Shown here piece by piece: positions 14,558 through 21,360 of a DNA stretch of 22,041 nucleotides. The first letter of the stretch is position 1. Each line of letters begins with the position of its first letter. A model generated the notes under the pieces. The model worked only from the letters and a program-made list of their open reading frames with translations. It had not been told where the DNA came from and did no database searches. This stretch comes from JBHJOF01 sp050330055 (GTDB lineage Bacteria; Pseudomonadota; Alphaproteobacteria; Kiloniellales; JAKSDN01): the NCBI GenBank assembly GCA_050330055.1, contig JBHJOF010000385.1, positions 1 to 22,041 of the forward strand, given 5' to 3'. Both the position numbers and the translations under genes were made by a program.

Positions 14558-15018
14558 AGGTCGCAGGCGGCGATGCCGCGCTTCTCGAAGTAACGCTGGT
14601 GATAGTCCTCGGCCTTGTAGAAGGGGGCGGCCGGGGCGATCTCGGTCACGATCGGTCGGCGGAAGCGACCGGCGACCTGCTCCTTGGAGGCCATGGCGGT
14701 CGCCTCCTGCTCGGGGCTGTGGACGAAGATCGCCGAGCGGTATTGAGTGCCGACGTCGGGGCCCTGGCGGTTGAGTGTCGTGGGGTCGTGCATCTCCCAG
14801 AAGAGATCCAGGAGCTTGTCGTAGGAGACCTCGGCCGGATCGAAGGTCACCTCGACCGCCTCGGCATGGCCGGTGCGTCCGCTGCAGACCTCCTTGTAGC
14901 CAGGGTTCTCGGTGCGGCCGCCGGTGTAGCCGACGATGGCGTCCTTGACGCCCGGCACCCGGCGAAAGGCCGCCTCGACACCCCAGAAGCAGCCGGCGGC
15001 AAAGGTCGCGGTTTCCAT
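14554..15018 (-). CDS. msrA: peptide-methionine (S)-S-oxide reductase
   Basis: 154 residues. MsrA reduces methionine S-sulfoxide in proteins or free, using thioredoxin, and repairs oxidative damage. The catalytic Cys lies in FAAGCFWGVEAAF (residue 10 of METATFAAGC), next to the canonical Phe-Trp and Glu. VGYTGGRTENPGYKEVCSG, TGHAEAVEVTFDP, FWEMHDPTTLNRQGPDVGTQ and YRSAIF are all typical. A second Cys occurs in EVCSG, and another near the C-terminus (ACDL) may be the resolving one. The start at 15018 has GGGAG eight bases upstream; a further ATG at 15033 precedes that site. No signal peptide, so it is cytoplasmic. No msrB is nearby. Confidence 0.96.
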   Translation of the reverse strand: METATFAAGCFWGVEAAFRRVPGVKDAIVGYTGGRTENPGYKEVCSGRTGHAEAVEVTFDPAEVSYDKLLDLFWEMHDPTTLNRQGPDVGTQYRSAIFVHSPEQEATAMASKEQVAGRFRRPIVTEIAPAAPFYKAEDYHQRYFEKRGIAACDL

Positions 15019-15090
15019 GGCGAGCGCTCCCATTACGGTCTCACGGCTTCATAGATAGTCTGCCACCCAGGGCCGCGTCCAGAGGTCGGC

Positions 15091-15138
15091 TCAGGGCGCG
15101 CCGATCACGTCCTCGTAGGCCGGTATCTGCAGCTGCTC
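15091..15138 (-). pseudogene. possible tail of a lost gene
   Basis: On the minus strand, just upstream of msrA, an open frame directly after a TAG (15139-15141) reads EQLQIPAYEDVIGAP and then stops. The peptide has the look of a protein C-terminus, with ordinary codon choice for this genome, in a gap that is otherwise rich in A and T on its right side. It may be the remains of a deleted gene. Fifteen residues are too few for a family call, and chance remains a fair explanation. Confidence 0.2.
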
Positions 15139-15160
15139 CTAGACGTCATGTGAAGTTATG

Positions 15161-15188
15161 ATTATAACATATTGAAATTTTGAATAAA
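15161..15188 (-). promoter_or_regulatory. candidate msrA promoter
   Basis: The minus strand carries a perfect TATAAT (plus-strand ATTATA, 15161-15166) in a short AT-rich island between the end of the uracil-DNA glycosylase gene and msrA. The -35 region 16 bases further upstream (TTTATT on the minus strand, 15183-15188) is poor. If real, it would give msrA its own promoter with a leader of about 140 bases. GTTAT and ATAAC around 15155-15168 can also form a weak AT hairpin. Confidence 0.35.
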
Positions 15189-15195
15189 TCATCTG

Positions 15196-15822
15196 TCAGG
15201 CTAGTGCTGCGAAGACCGCCTCGAACATCTCCGGGCTCAACCGTCCGGTGTTGGTGTTGTAGCGCGAGCAGTGATAGCTGTCGGCCAGCAGGGGCCCGTC
15301 GGGCAGGACGTGCCGCGCACCGTGGCCGAAGCGGAAACGACCCGGCTTCTGGCCGAGCGCGGCCAGCACGGTGCCGTGGGCCACGGCGCCCAGGGCCAGG
15401 ATGGCGCGCAGGTGGGGCAGGCCGGCAATCTCGGCCTCCAGGAAGCGGCGGCAGGTGCGCACCTCGGCCGGGGTCGGCTTGTTCTGCGGCGGCACGCAGC
15501 GCACCGCGTTGGTGATGCGGCAGCCGCCCAGCCTCAGGCCGTCGTCCGGCCGCCGGTCGTAGTGGCCGCGAGCCAGGCCGAACTTGATCAGGGTGGCGTA
15601 GAGCAGGTCGCCGGCATAGTCGCCGGTGAAGGGCCGCCCGGTGCGGTTGGCGCCCTTCAGCCCCGGCGCCAGGCCAACGATCAGCAGCCAGGCCTCGGGG
15701 TCGCCGAAGGAGGACACCGGGGCGTTGAAGAAGTCAGGGAACTGCTGCCGATTGTCGGCCCGAAAGGTGGCCAGGCGCGGGCAGAGCGGGCAATCCGCCG
15801 GCGGGACCAGCAGCCGCGCCAT
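15196..15822 (-). CDS. uracil-DNA glycosylase, Fe-S type (family 5-like)
   Basis: 208 residues. It is expected to excise uracil and other deaminated bases from DNA at the start of base-excision repair. Four cysteines fit the [4Fe-4S] ligand pattern of family 4/5 enzymes: Cys11 and Cys14 (CPLCPRL), Cys109 (AVRCVPPQNKP) and Cys124 (TCRRFLE). Motif 1 is GLAPGLKGANRTGRPFTGD (50-68), with Ala-Pro where family 4 has Glu-Pro, which points to family 5 (UdgB). Motif 2 is YHCSRYNTNTGR (183-194); the usual Pro after His184 is a Cys. The ATG at 15822 begins just before the CPLC motif, while the open frame further upstream is Thr-rich and only mirrors the NYN gene. It follows the NYN gene on the same strand after 46 bases. 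Confidence 0.88.
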   Translation of the reverse strand: MARLLVPPADCPLCPRLATFRADNRQQFPDFFNAPVSSFGDPEAWLLIVGLAPGLKGANRTGRPFTGDYAGDLLYATLIKFGLARGHYDRRPDDGLRLGGCRITNAVRCVPPQNKPTPAEVRTCRRFLEAEIAGLPHLRAILALGAVAHGTVLAALGQKPGRFRFGHGARHVLPDGPLLADSYHCSRYNTNTGRLSPEMFEAVFAALA

Positions 15823-15868
15823 GGAAGCTTGCGGAGAGGCGGAGGCGCCGGCTGCCCTGCGGGCCCGA

Positions 15869-16507
15869 TCAGGCCCGCTCGGCCTCGTAGTAGTCGTCCT
15901 CGTCCTCGTCGTCGTAATCGTCGTCGTCGTGCTGGTGGGCCAGCTGCTGGCGTTCACGGGCGCGCGGATGGTCGGCCGGCAGGGTTCGCTCGATCGCGTC
16001 CTGCAGCTCGGCCAGATCGACGAAGCGGTCGGCCTGGCGGCGCAGCTCGTCGGCGATCATCGAGGGCTGCGAGCGTACGGTGGAGACCACGGTGACCCGC
16101 ACGCCGCGGCGCTGCACCGCCTCGACCAGGCGGCGGAAGTCGCCGTCGCCGGAGAACAGGATGATATGGTCGAGGTGCTCGGCCATCTCCAGCACGTCGA
16201 TGGCGAGCTCGATGTCCATGTTGCCCTTGACCTTGCGGCGGCCGGCGGCGTCGGTGAACTCCTTGGTCGGCTTGGTGACCATGGTGTAGCCGTTGTAGTC
16301 GAGCCAGTCGACCAGCGGGCGAATCGGCGAATAGTCCTGGTCTTCCACCAGCGCGGTGTAGTAGAACGCCCGGATGAGCCTACACTTGCCTTCAAAAAGC
16401 TCCAGCAAGCGCTTGTAATCTATGTCAAAACCCAATGCGCGGGCGGTTGCGTAGAGATTAGCTCCGTCGATGAAGACACCGACGCGTTCCTGGTCGTTCA
16501 ATTTCAT
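15869..16507 (-). CDS. NYN-domain (LabA/DUF88) putative ribonuclease
   Basis: 212 residues. The NYN/PIN-like fold is clear: VGVFIDGANLYATARALG at the start, KVKGNMDIELAIDVLEMA in the middle, and ILFSGDGDFRRLVEAVQRRG. The Asp residues in FIDG, NMDIELAID and SGDGDF form the acidic metal site expected of this nuclease group, so an RNA-cleaving role in the cytoplasm is likely; the target is unknown. The C-terminal tail is extremely acidic (DDDDYDDEDEDDYY), written as a GTC/CGT-rich run on the plus strand. The ATG at 16507 has AAGGA about eight bases upstream; an ATG at 16516 touches that site, so it is less suitable. The gene is divergent from folK and upstream of the glycosylase gene. Confidence 0.88.
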   Translation of the reverse strand: MKLNDQERVGVFIDGANLYATARALGFDIDYKRLLELFEGKCRLIRAFYYTALVEDQDYSPIRPLVDWLDYNGYTMVTKPTKEFTDAAGRRKVKGNMDIELAIDVLEMAEHLDHIILFSGDGDFRRLVEAVQRRGVRVTVVSTVRSQPSMIADELRRQADRFVDLAELQDAIERTLPADHPRARERQQLAHQHDDDDYDDEDEDDYYEAERA

Positions 16508-16680
16508 ATCAAGCATCCTTCGAACTATCTCCTATAGATGAACTGAGATTCGCCGGGCTTCAATGCCGAAAACGGGCCAAAAATGAGGCGGCCCTGACCC
16601 GCAGCCTTTGCGCTAGCTTAACCATGCAATCTAGTTAGTTCAACGGCGCTAGCAAGACTCTCATAGGAGCAACCGCTTAA

Positions 16681-17178
16681 GTGATTCTGATCGCGATCGG
16701 GGCGAACCTGGAGCATCCCCGCTTTGGGCCGCCGCTGGCGACCTGCGAGGCGGCGCTGGCGGCGCTGGAAGAGGGCGGCGTCACCGTGCTGCAGTGTTCG
16801 CGCTGGTACCGCAGCGCGCCGGTGCCGGCCTCGGACCAGCCCTGGTTCATCAACGGCGTGGCCAAGGTCGCGACCGACTTCGAACCGCTGGGGCTGCTCT
16901 TCCTGCTGCACCACATCGAGGCCGATTTCGGCCGCGAGCGGCGCGAGCGCAACGAGGCCCGGCTGCTCGACCTCGACCTGCTGGCCTACGACAACTACGT
17001 TAGCAAGTGGGGCGAGGCCCTCGAGCTGCCCCACCCCCGGCTGGCCGAGCGGGCCTTCGTGTTGCTGCCGCTGGCCGAGCTGGCGCCGGACTGGCGCCAT
17101 CCGGTCACCGGCCGGACCGTGGCCGAGCTGATCCGGGATCTGCCGCCTGGCCAGGCCATAGAGCCGCTCCCCGACTAG
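16681..17178 (+). CDS. folK: 6-hydroxymethyl-7,8-dihydropterin pyrophosphokinase
   Basis: 165 residues. It transfers pyrophosphate from ATP to 6-hydroxymethyl-dihydropterin, the step before dihydropteroate synthase in folate synthesis. The family features are seen in order: LIAIGANLEHP at the N-terminus, CSRWYRSAPVPASDQPWFIN, the helix LLFLLHHIEADFGRERRERN, and the metal-binding RLLDLDLLAYDN with Asp97 and Asp99, then LPHPRLAERAFVLLPLAELA. The start must be the GTG at 16681, because TAA stands directly before it in the same frame. AGGAG lies 11 bases upstream, a rather wide spacing. rpoZ follows after about 105 bases with its own promoter. folK next to rpoZ is common in alphaproteobacteria. 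Confidence 0.95.
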   Translation: MILIAIGANLEHPRFGPPLATCEAALAALEEGGVTVLQCSRWYRSAPVPASDQPWFINGVAKVATDFEPLGLLFLLHHIEADFGRERRERNEARLLDLDLLAYDNYVSKWGEALELPHPRLAERAFVLLPLAELAPDWRHPVTGRTVAELIRDLPPGQAIEPLPD

Positions 17179-17199
17179 CAAAAAAAGCCTGGAATCGCC

Positions 17200-17228
17200 T
17201 TGCTTTGGCCGGGACCGGTTCATATATT
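17200..17228 (+). promoter_or_regulatory. sigma70-type promoter for rpoZ
   Basis: TTGCTT (17200-17205) and TATATT (17223-17228) are separated by exactly 17 bases and stand about 55 bases before the rpoZ start. This is the best match to the housekeeping consensus seen in the window. It lies in the gap between folK and rpoZ, so rpoZ and the genes after it can be expressed independently of folK. Confidence 0.65.
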
Positions 17229-17283
17229 CCCTGAGCTTCGCGAGCAACCCCGCTCGGCCCCATTTCCCGGAGACTGATGCCTT

Positions 17284-17697
17284 ATGGCGCGCGTTACCGT
17301 TGAAGACTGTGTCCTCAAGATCCCGAACCGCTTCGACCTTGTCATGCTGGCGGCCCAGCGGGCCCGCGACGTGGCCTCGGGCGCGTCCCTGACCGTCGAG
17401 CGCGACAACGACAAGAACCCGGTCGTGGCATTGCGCGAGATCGCCGACGAGACGATCAACATCGAGGGTCTGGCTGAATCGCTGATCCAGAGCATGCAGA
17501 AGCATGTCGAGGTCGACGAGCCGGAAGAGGACATCACCGAGTTCGACCTGCCGGGGCTGAGCGCCGCTGCGGTCGAGAGCGAAGACGCCCTGATCGCCGA
17601 TGATCTGGCGGTCGCTGGCGAGGAGGAGGGCGAGGAAGAAGAGGCGGACGAGGATCTGGACGCCGAAGCAGCGGAAGAGCCAGACGACGATGTGTGA
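17284..17697 (+). CDS. rpoZ: DNA-directed RNA polymerase omega subunit
   Basis: 137 residues. Omega binds the beta-prime subunit, helps polymerase assembly, and forms part of one (p)ppGpp site on the enzyme in proteobacteria. The conserved core is present: MARVTVEDCVLKIPNRFDLV, MLAAQRARDVASGA, then DKNPVVALREIADETIN. From about residue 77 onward a long, highly acidic tail (rich in Glu and Asp, ending EEPDDDV) extends the protein beyond the roughly 90 residues of the enterobacterial version; such tails occur in alphaproteobacteria. GGAGA lies about 11 bases before the ATG. The gene is followed by the (p)ppGpp synthetase gene, a conserved pairing that fits the functional link. Confidence 0.97.
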   Translation: MARVTVEDCVLKIPNRFDLVMLAAQRARDVASGASLTVERDNDKNPVVALREIADETINIEGLAESLIQSMQKHVEVDEPEEDITEFDLPGLSAAAVESEDALIADDLAVAGEEEGEEEEADEDLDAEAAEEPDDDV

Positions 17698-17897
17698 GCG
17701 CGCTGCCGCTGCCTGACGCCGGCCGTAAGGGACGGAAGCCCGAGGACGGTAGCTTCAGCGGCTCTTGCTGGGGCGACGCAGCGCGAGGGCATGTGGCACG
17801 GCGGCCGGCAGGCTGCGTACTTCTGGGAATTGGGCTAGAGTACGGGCTGGAGCTGTGGCGCCGGTGTGCGCCGGGTCGTCTTGGTGACGCGACATGA
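17694..17897 (+). CDS. questionable 67-codon ORF bridging rpoZ and rsh
   Basis: Its GTG start overlaps the rpoZ stop (GTGA) and its TGA stop overlaps the rsh start (ATGA), so the frame fills the whole gap. The product would be Arg- and Gly-rich with a short hydrophobic patch (CVLLGIGLEYGLELW) and no recognisable domain. There is no convincing ribosome-binding site close to the GTG. Double four-base overlaps are typical of real operon genes, yet open frames of this size are common by chance in high-GC DNA. It is listed because of the exact fit, with low confidence. Confidence 0.25.
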   Translation: MSALPLPDAGRKGRKPEDGSFSGSCWGDAARGHVARRPAGCVLLGIGLEYGLELWRRCAPGRLGDAT

Positions 17898-20038
17898 TCC
17901 GTCAGTTCGAGTTGGTCGAGCGGGTCAAATCCTATGATCCGGGCGCGGACGAGGACACCCTCAACCGTGCCTACGTCTATGCCATGAAGATGCACGGCTC
18001 CCAGAAGCGGGAGTCGGGCGATCCCTACTTCGCCCACCCGATCGAAGTGGCCGGCATCCTGACCGACCTCAAGCTCGACGACAATTCCATCGTCACCGCC
18101 CTGCTGCACGACGTGGTCGAGGACACCGACGCCACGCTGGACGACGTCGAGCGCCACTTCGGCAAGGACATATCGCGCCTGGTCGACGGCGTCACCAAGC
18201 TGACCCGGCTCGAGCTGCAGTCGGAGCAGACCAAGTACGCGGAGAACTTCCGCAAGCTGGTCCTCGCCATGTCCGAGGACATTCGCGTGCTGCTGGTCAA
18301 GCTGGCCGACCGGCTGCACAACATGCGCACCCTGCACTACGTGCAGTCGGAGGAGAAGCGCCGGCGCATCGCGCGCGAGACAATGGAGATCTACGCGCCG
18401 CTGGCCGAGCGCATCGGCATGCAGCGTTTCAAGGACGAGCTCGAGGACCTGGCCTTCGCCGAGCTCAACCGCGACGCCCGCGATTCGATCGATGCGCGCC
18501 TGCAGTTCCTCAAGCAGAGCGACGGCGACCTGCCCGCGCGCATTGTCGACGAGCTGCGCCGCACCCTGGCCGAGGACGGGGTCGAGGCCTGGGTCTCGGG
18601 CCGCGTCAAGTCGCCCTATTCGATCTGGCGCAAGACCCAGCGTCGCAACGTCGCCTTCGAGCAGCTCTCCGACATCATGGCCTTCCGCGTCGTGGTCGAG
18701 AGCGTGGCCGACTGCTATCACGCGCTCGGCGTGCTGCATAACCGCTACCCGGTGGTGCCCGGGCGCTTCAAGGACTACATATCAACGCCCAAGCCGAACG
18801 GCTATCGCTCGCTGCACACCGGCATCCTGGGGCCGCAGCGCCATCGCATCGAGGCGCAGATCCGCACCCGCGAGATGCACGAGGTTGCCGAATACGGCGT
18901 CGCCGCGCACTGGAAGTACAAGCAGACCGCGCAGCACCTCGACGGTCGGCAGTATCGCTGGATCCGCGAACTGCTCGACATCCTCGAGCATGCCTCGAAC
19001 CCGGAGGAGTTCCTCGAGCACACCAAGCTCGAGATGTTCCAGGACCAGGTCTTCTGCTTCACGCCCAAGGGCGACCTGATTGCCCTGCCGAGCGGGGCGA
19101 CGCCGGTCGACTTCGCCTACGCGGTGCACTCCGAAGTCGGCGACACCTGCGTCGGCAGCAAGGTGAATGGCCGCATGGTGCCGCTGCGCACCCAGCTCAG
19201 GAACGGCGATCAGGTCGAGATCATCACCTCCAAGGCGCAGACGCCGTCGCCGGACTGGGAGGCCTTCGTCGTCTCCGGCAAGGCCAAGGCGCGTATCCGC
19301 CGCTTCATCCGGCTGAAGGAGCGCGAGCAGTACGGCGAACTCGGCCGGCAGATGCTGCAGAAGGCCTTCCGGCATGAAGGCTACGATTTCACCGAGAGGG
19401 CGGTCGAGGGCGTCCTCAAGAAGTTCAGGCTCGAGTCCGTGCTCGATCTCTACAGCGCCATCGGCCAGGGCATGCGCAGCGCGCGCGACGTGCTGGTCGC
19501 GGTCTTCCCCGGCGTCAAGGAGGCGGAGAAGAGCGACACCGTCGTCTCGATCGGCCGCGCCCGCAGCCGGCAAAAGCCGGCCAAGGACAACGCCGTCCCG
19601 ATCAAGGGCCTGATCCCCGGCATGGCGGTGCATTTCGCCCATTGCTGCCACGCCCTGCCGGGCGACCGCATCGTCGGCATCGTCACCACCGGCAAGGGCG
19701 TCACCGTCCACACCATCGACTGCGAGACCCTGGAGAGCTTCCAGGACACGCCGGAACGCTGGGTCGACCTGGCCTGGGACGCGTCCGGCACCGACGGCCA
19801 GCATCTCGGCCGGCTGCACGTGGTGGTGGCGAACGAGCCCGGCAGCCTCGGCACGCTTTCCACCATCATCGGTAAGAACCTGGGGAACATCAGCAACCTG
19901 AAGATCACCAACCGCTCGATCGACTTCTTCGAGATGCTGATCGACGTCGAGGTAACGGATGTGAAGCATCTGACCAATATCATCGCCGCCCTGCGCGCCA
20001 CGCCCGTGATCTCGTCGGTGGAACGGGCCCGCCGGTGA
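17894..20038 (+). CDS. rsh: bifunctional (p)ppGpp synthetase/hydrolase (RelA/SpoT homolog)
   Basis: 714 residues in the full Rsh layout: HD hydrolase (about 25-180), synthetase (about 210-350), TGS (about 380-445, VFCFTPKGDLIALPSGATPV) and a C-terminal ACT domain (about 640-712). The hydrolase site is intact, with His48 in YFAHPIEVAG and His72-Asp73 in LLHDVVEDT. The synthetase shows RVKSPYSIWRK, DIMAFRVVVE and the RFKD motif (291-294) that marks bifunctional enzymes rather than RelA (EXDD), followed by YISTPKPNGYRSLHT. It makes and degrades the stringent-response alarmone in the cytoplasm and is expected to bind ribosomes. In alphaproteobacteria it is usually the only long enzyme of this kind. 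It lies just after rpoZ, whose product helps form a (p)ppGpp site. Confidence 0.96.
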   Translation: MIRQFELVERVKSYDPGADEDTLNRAYVYAMKMHGSQKRESGDPYFAHPIEVAGILTDLKLDDNSIVTALLHDVVEDTDATLDDVERHFGKDISRLVDGVTKLTRLELQSEQTKYAENFRKLVLAMSEDIRVLLVKLADRLHNMRTLHYVQSEEKRRRIARETMEIYAPLAERIGMQRFKDELEDLAFAELNRDARDSIDARLQFLKQSDGDLPARIVDELRRTLAEDGVEAWVSGRVKSPYSIWRKTQRRNVAFEQLSDIMAFRVVVESVADCYHALGVLHNRYPVVPGRFKDYISTPKPNGYRSLHTGILGPQRHRIEAQIRTREMHEVAEYGVAAHWKYKQTAQHLDGRQYRWIRELLDILEHASNPEEFLEHTKLEMFQDQVFCFTPKGDLIALPSGATPVDFAYAVHSEVGDTCVGSKVNGRMVPLRTQLRNGDQVEIITSKAQTPSPDWEAFVVSGKAKARIRRFIRLKEREQYGELGRQMLQKAFRHEGYDFTERAVEGVLKKFRLESVLDLYSAIGQGMRSARDVLVAVFPGVKEAEKSDTVVSIGRARSRQKPAKDNAVPIKGLIPGMAVHFAHCCHALPGDRIVGIVTTGKGVTVHTIDCETLESFQDTPERWVDLAWDASGTDGQHLGRLHVVVANEPGSLGTLSTIIGKNLGNISNLKITNRSIDFFEMLIDVEVTDVKHLTNIIAALRATPVISSVERARR

Positions 20039-20163
20039 GCGTGGCCCCGTTGAGCATGAGGGGGACGAGGGAAGCAAGGCCGAGCCCGGCCTGGCCGAGG
20101 GCCGTCGCCGCCATGGCCCGCTGTTCCGCCCGCGCCGCAGCCTGAAGCCGATCGATCGGAGCC

Positions 20164-20901
20164 ATGTTCAGACGCCGCATTCCTCTGCCGATTCACCGTC
20201 GCATCAAGGAGGTCCTCTGGCCCTCGCTCGGCTGGTTCCGGGCGGCGCGCTACGTCGGGCATCGGCTGGGCCGGCTGCCGGGCTCGCCCTACCGCATCGC
20301 CGCCGGTTTCGCCTGCGGCGCGGCGGTCTCCTTTACGCCTTTCATAGGCTTTCACTTCGTTCTGGCTGCGGGGCTGTCGTTGCTGCTGCGCGGCAACCTG
20401 ATCGCCTCGGCGATCGGCACCGCCGTGGGCAACCCCTGGACCTTTCCCTTGATCTGGACCTGGACCTTCCACTTTGGGCGCTGGCTGCTCGGCGAGGCCG
20501 GCCGCACCTCGATCTATCCGGAACGCATGACGCTGACTTTCATCTTCGACCACCCCTGGCAGGTGCTCTTGCCCATGACGCTGGGCGGCCTGATTACCGG
20601 AGTGGTCGCCTGGTTCGCCTTCTACTGGCCGGCACGCAGCGTGGTGACGCAGTATCAGAAGGCGCGCCACTGGCGTCTGCGTCGCAAGCTGCGCCATCGT
20701 GACTTCCACATCGACGGCGGGGAAGCGGCTGAGCCTGTTGCAGCCGTTGCGGCCGGCAAGGCGGCGGAGAACGGCGGGCGGCTCCAGGACGCCCCTGCGG
20801 CCGGGGAGGCAGACGGCACCCTGCGCAAGCAGCGGCGCGGCGCGGCGGCGAGCGACGGCGGTGACGGAGCGCAGTTGCAGGGAGAGACCGAGCAGCGATG
20901 A
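20164..20901 (+). CDS. DUF2062 inner-membrane protein
   Basis: 245 residues. The N-terminal part (RRIKEVLWPSLGWFRAARYV), the first membrane stretch IAAGFACGAAVSFTPFIGFH and SAIGTAVGNPWTFPLIWTWT are hallmarks of DUF2062 proteins. Three or four membrane helices lie between about 45 and 160. A basic segment (KARHWRLRRKLRHR) and a low-complexity Ala/Gly-rich tail of some 55 residues follow; the tail looks unstructured and is probably lineage-specific. The function of the family is unknown. GGAG stands two bases before the ATG, which is a tight spacing, and a stop at 20143-20145 limits any longer form. Its stop overlaps the acpS start (ATGA), so the two are coupled. It sits in the rsh-acpS interval, where many alphaproteobacteria have pdxJ. 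Confidence 0.88.
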   Translation: MFRRRIPLPIHRRIKEVLWPSLGWFRAARYVGHRLGRLPGSPYRIAAGFACGAAVSFTPFIGFHFVLAAGLSLLLRGNLIASAIGTAVGNPWTFPLIWTWTFHFGRWLLGEAGRTSIYPERMTLTFIFDHPWQVLLPMTLGGLITGVVAWFAFYWPARSVVTQYQKARHWRLRRKLRHRDFHIDGGEAAEPVAAVAAGKAAENGGRLQDAPAAGEADGTLRKQRRGAAASDGGDGAQLQGETEQR

Positions 20902-21305
20902 TCATCGGCCTCGGCAACGATCTGATCGACATCCGCCGGGTGGAGAAGACCTTGGAGCGCTTCGGCGCGCGCTTCGTCGAGCGTGTCTTCACAGAGGTCG
21001 AGCAGCAGAAATCCGAGCGGCGCGCCGCGCGCGCCGCCAGCTACGCCAAGCGCTTCGCCGCCAAGGAGGCCTGCGCCAAGGCGCTCGGCACCGGCGTGCC
21101 GCGCCGCGGCGTCCACTGGCGTCACATGGGCGTGGTCAACCTGGCGAGCGGCCAGCCGACCATGGTGCTGACCGACGGGGCGGCGCAGCGCCTGGCAGAG
21201 ATCACGCCGCCTGGCATGATGGCGCAGATCGCCCTGACCCTGACCGACGACTATCCTTTGGCCCAGGCCATCGTCATAATCTCCGCGGTGCCGGCGCCGG
21301 AGTAG
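20898..21305 (+). CDS. acpS: holo-[acyl-carrier-protein] synthase
   Basis: 135 residues. AcpS moves the phosphopantetheine arm of CoA to a serine of acyl carrier protein, enabling fatty-acid synthesis. Metal- and CoA-binding residues are present: Asp8 in IIGLGNDLIDIRRVE, and Glu57 in KRFAAKEACAKALGTG. The conserved strand SGQPTMVLTDGA and the final LTLTDDYPLAQAIVII also fit. The length is normal (about 125-135). The ATG overlaps the DUF2062 stop by four bases. lepB follows after 55 bases. The order acpS-lepB (usually then rnc and era) is conserved in alphaproteobacteria. Confidence 0.96.
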   Translation: MIIGLGNDLIDIRRVEKTLERFGARFVERVFTEVEQQKSERRAARAASYAKRFAAKEACAKALGTGVPRRGVHWRHMGVVNLASGQPTMVLTDGAAQRLAEITPPGMMAQIALTLTDDYPLAQAIVIISAVPAPE

Positions 21306-21360
21306 CGTGCTGCGGCGCTCCGGTGGGCAGCGGCCAACCAAGCGAGTAAAACGGAAACGA

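Noticed and set aside
15893..15932. CGTC/GTCGTC microsatellite-like run.
   Set aside because: It encodes the Asp/Glu-rich tail of the NYN protein and needs no separate explanation.
18782..20077. Long minus-strand open frame opposite rsh.
   Set aside because: Antisense shadow of the TGS/ACT half of rsh, without recognisable motifs.
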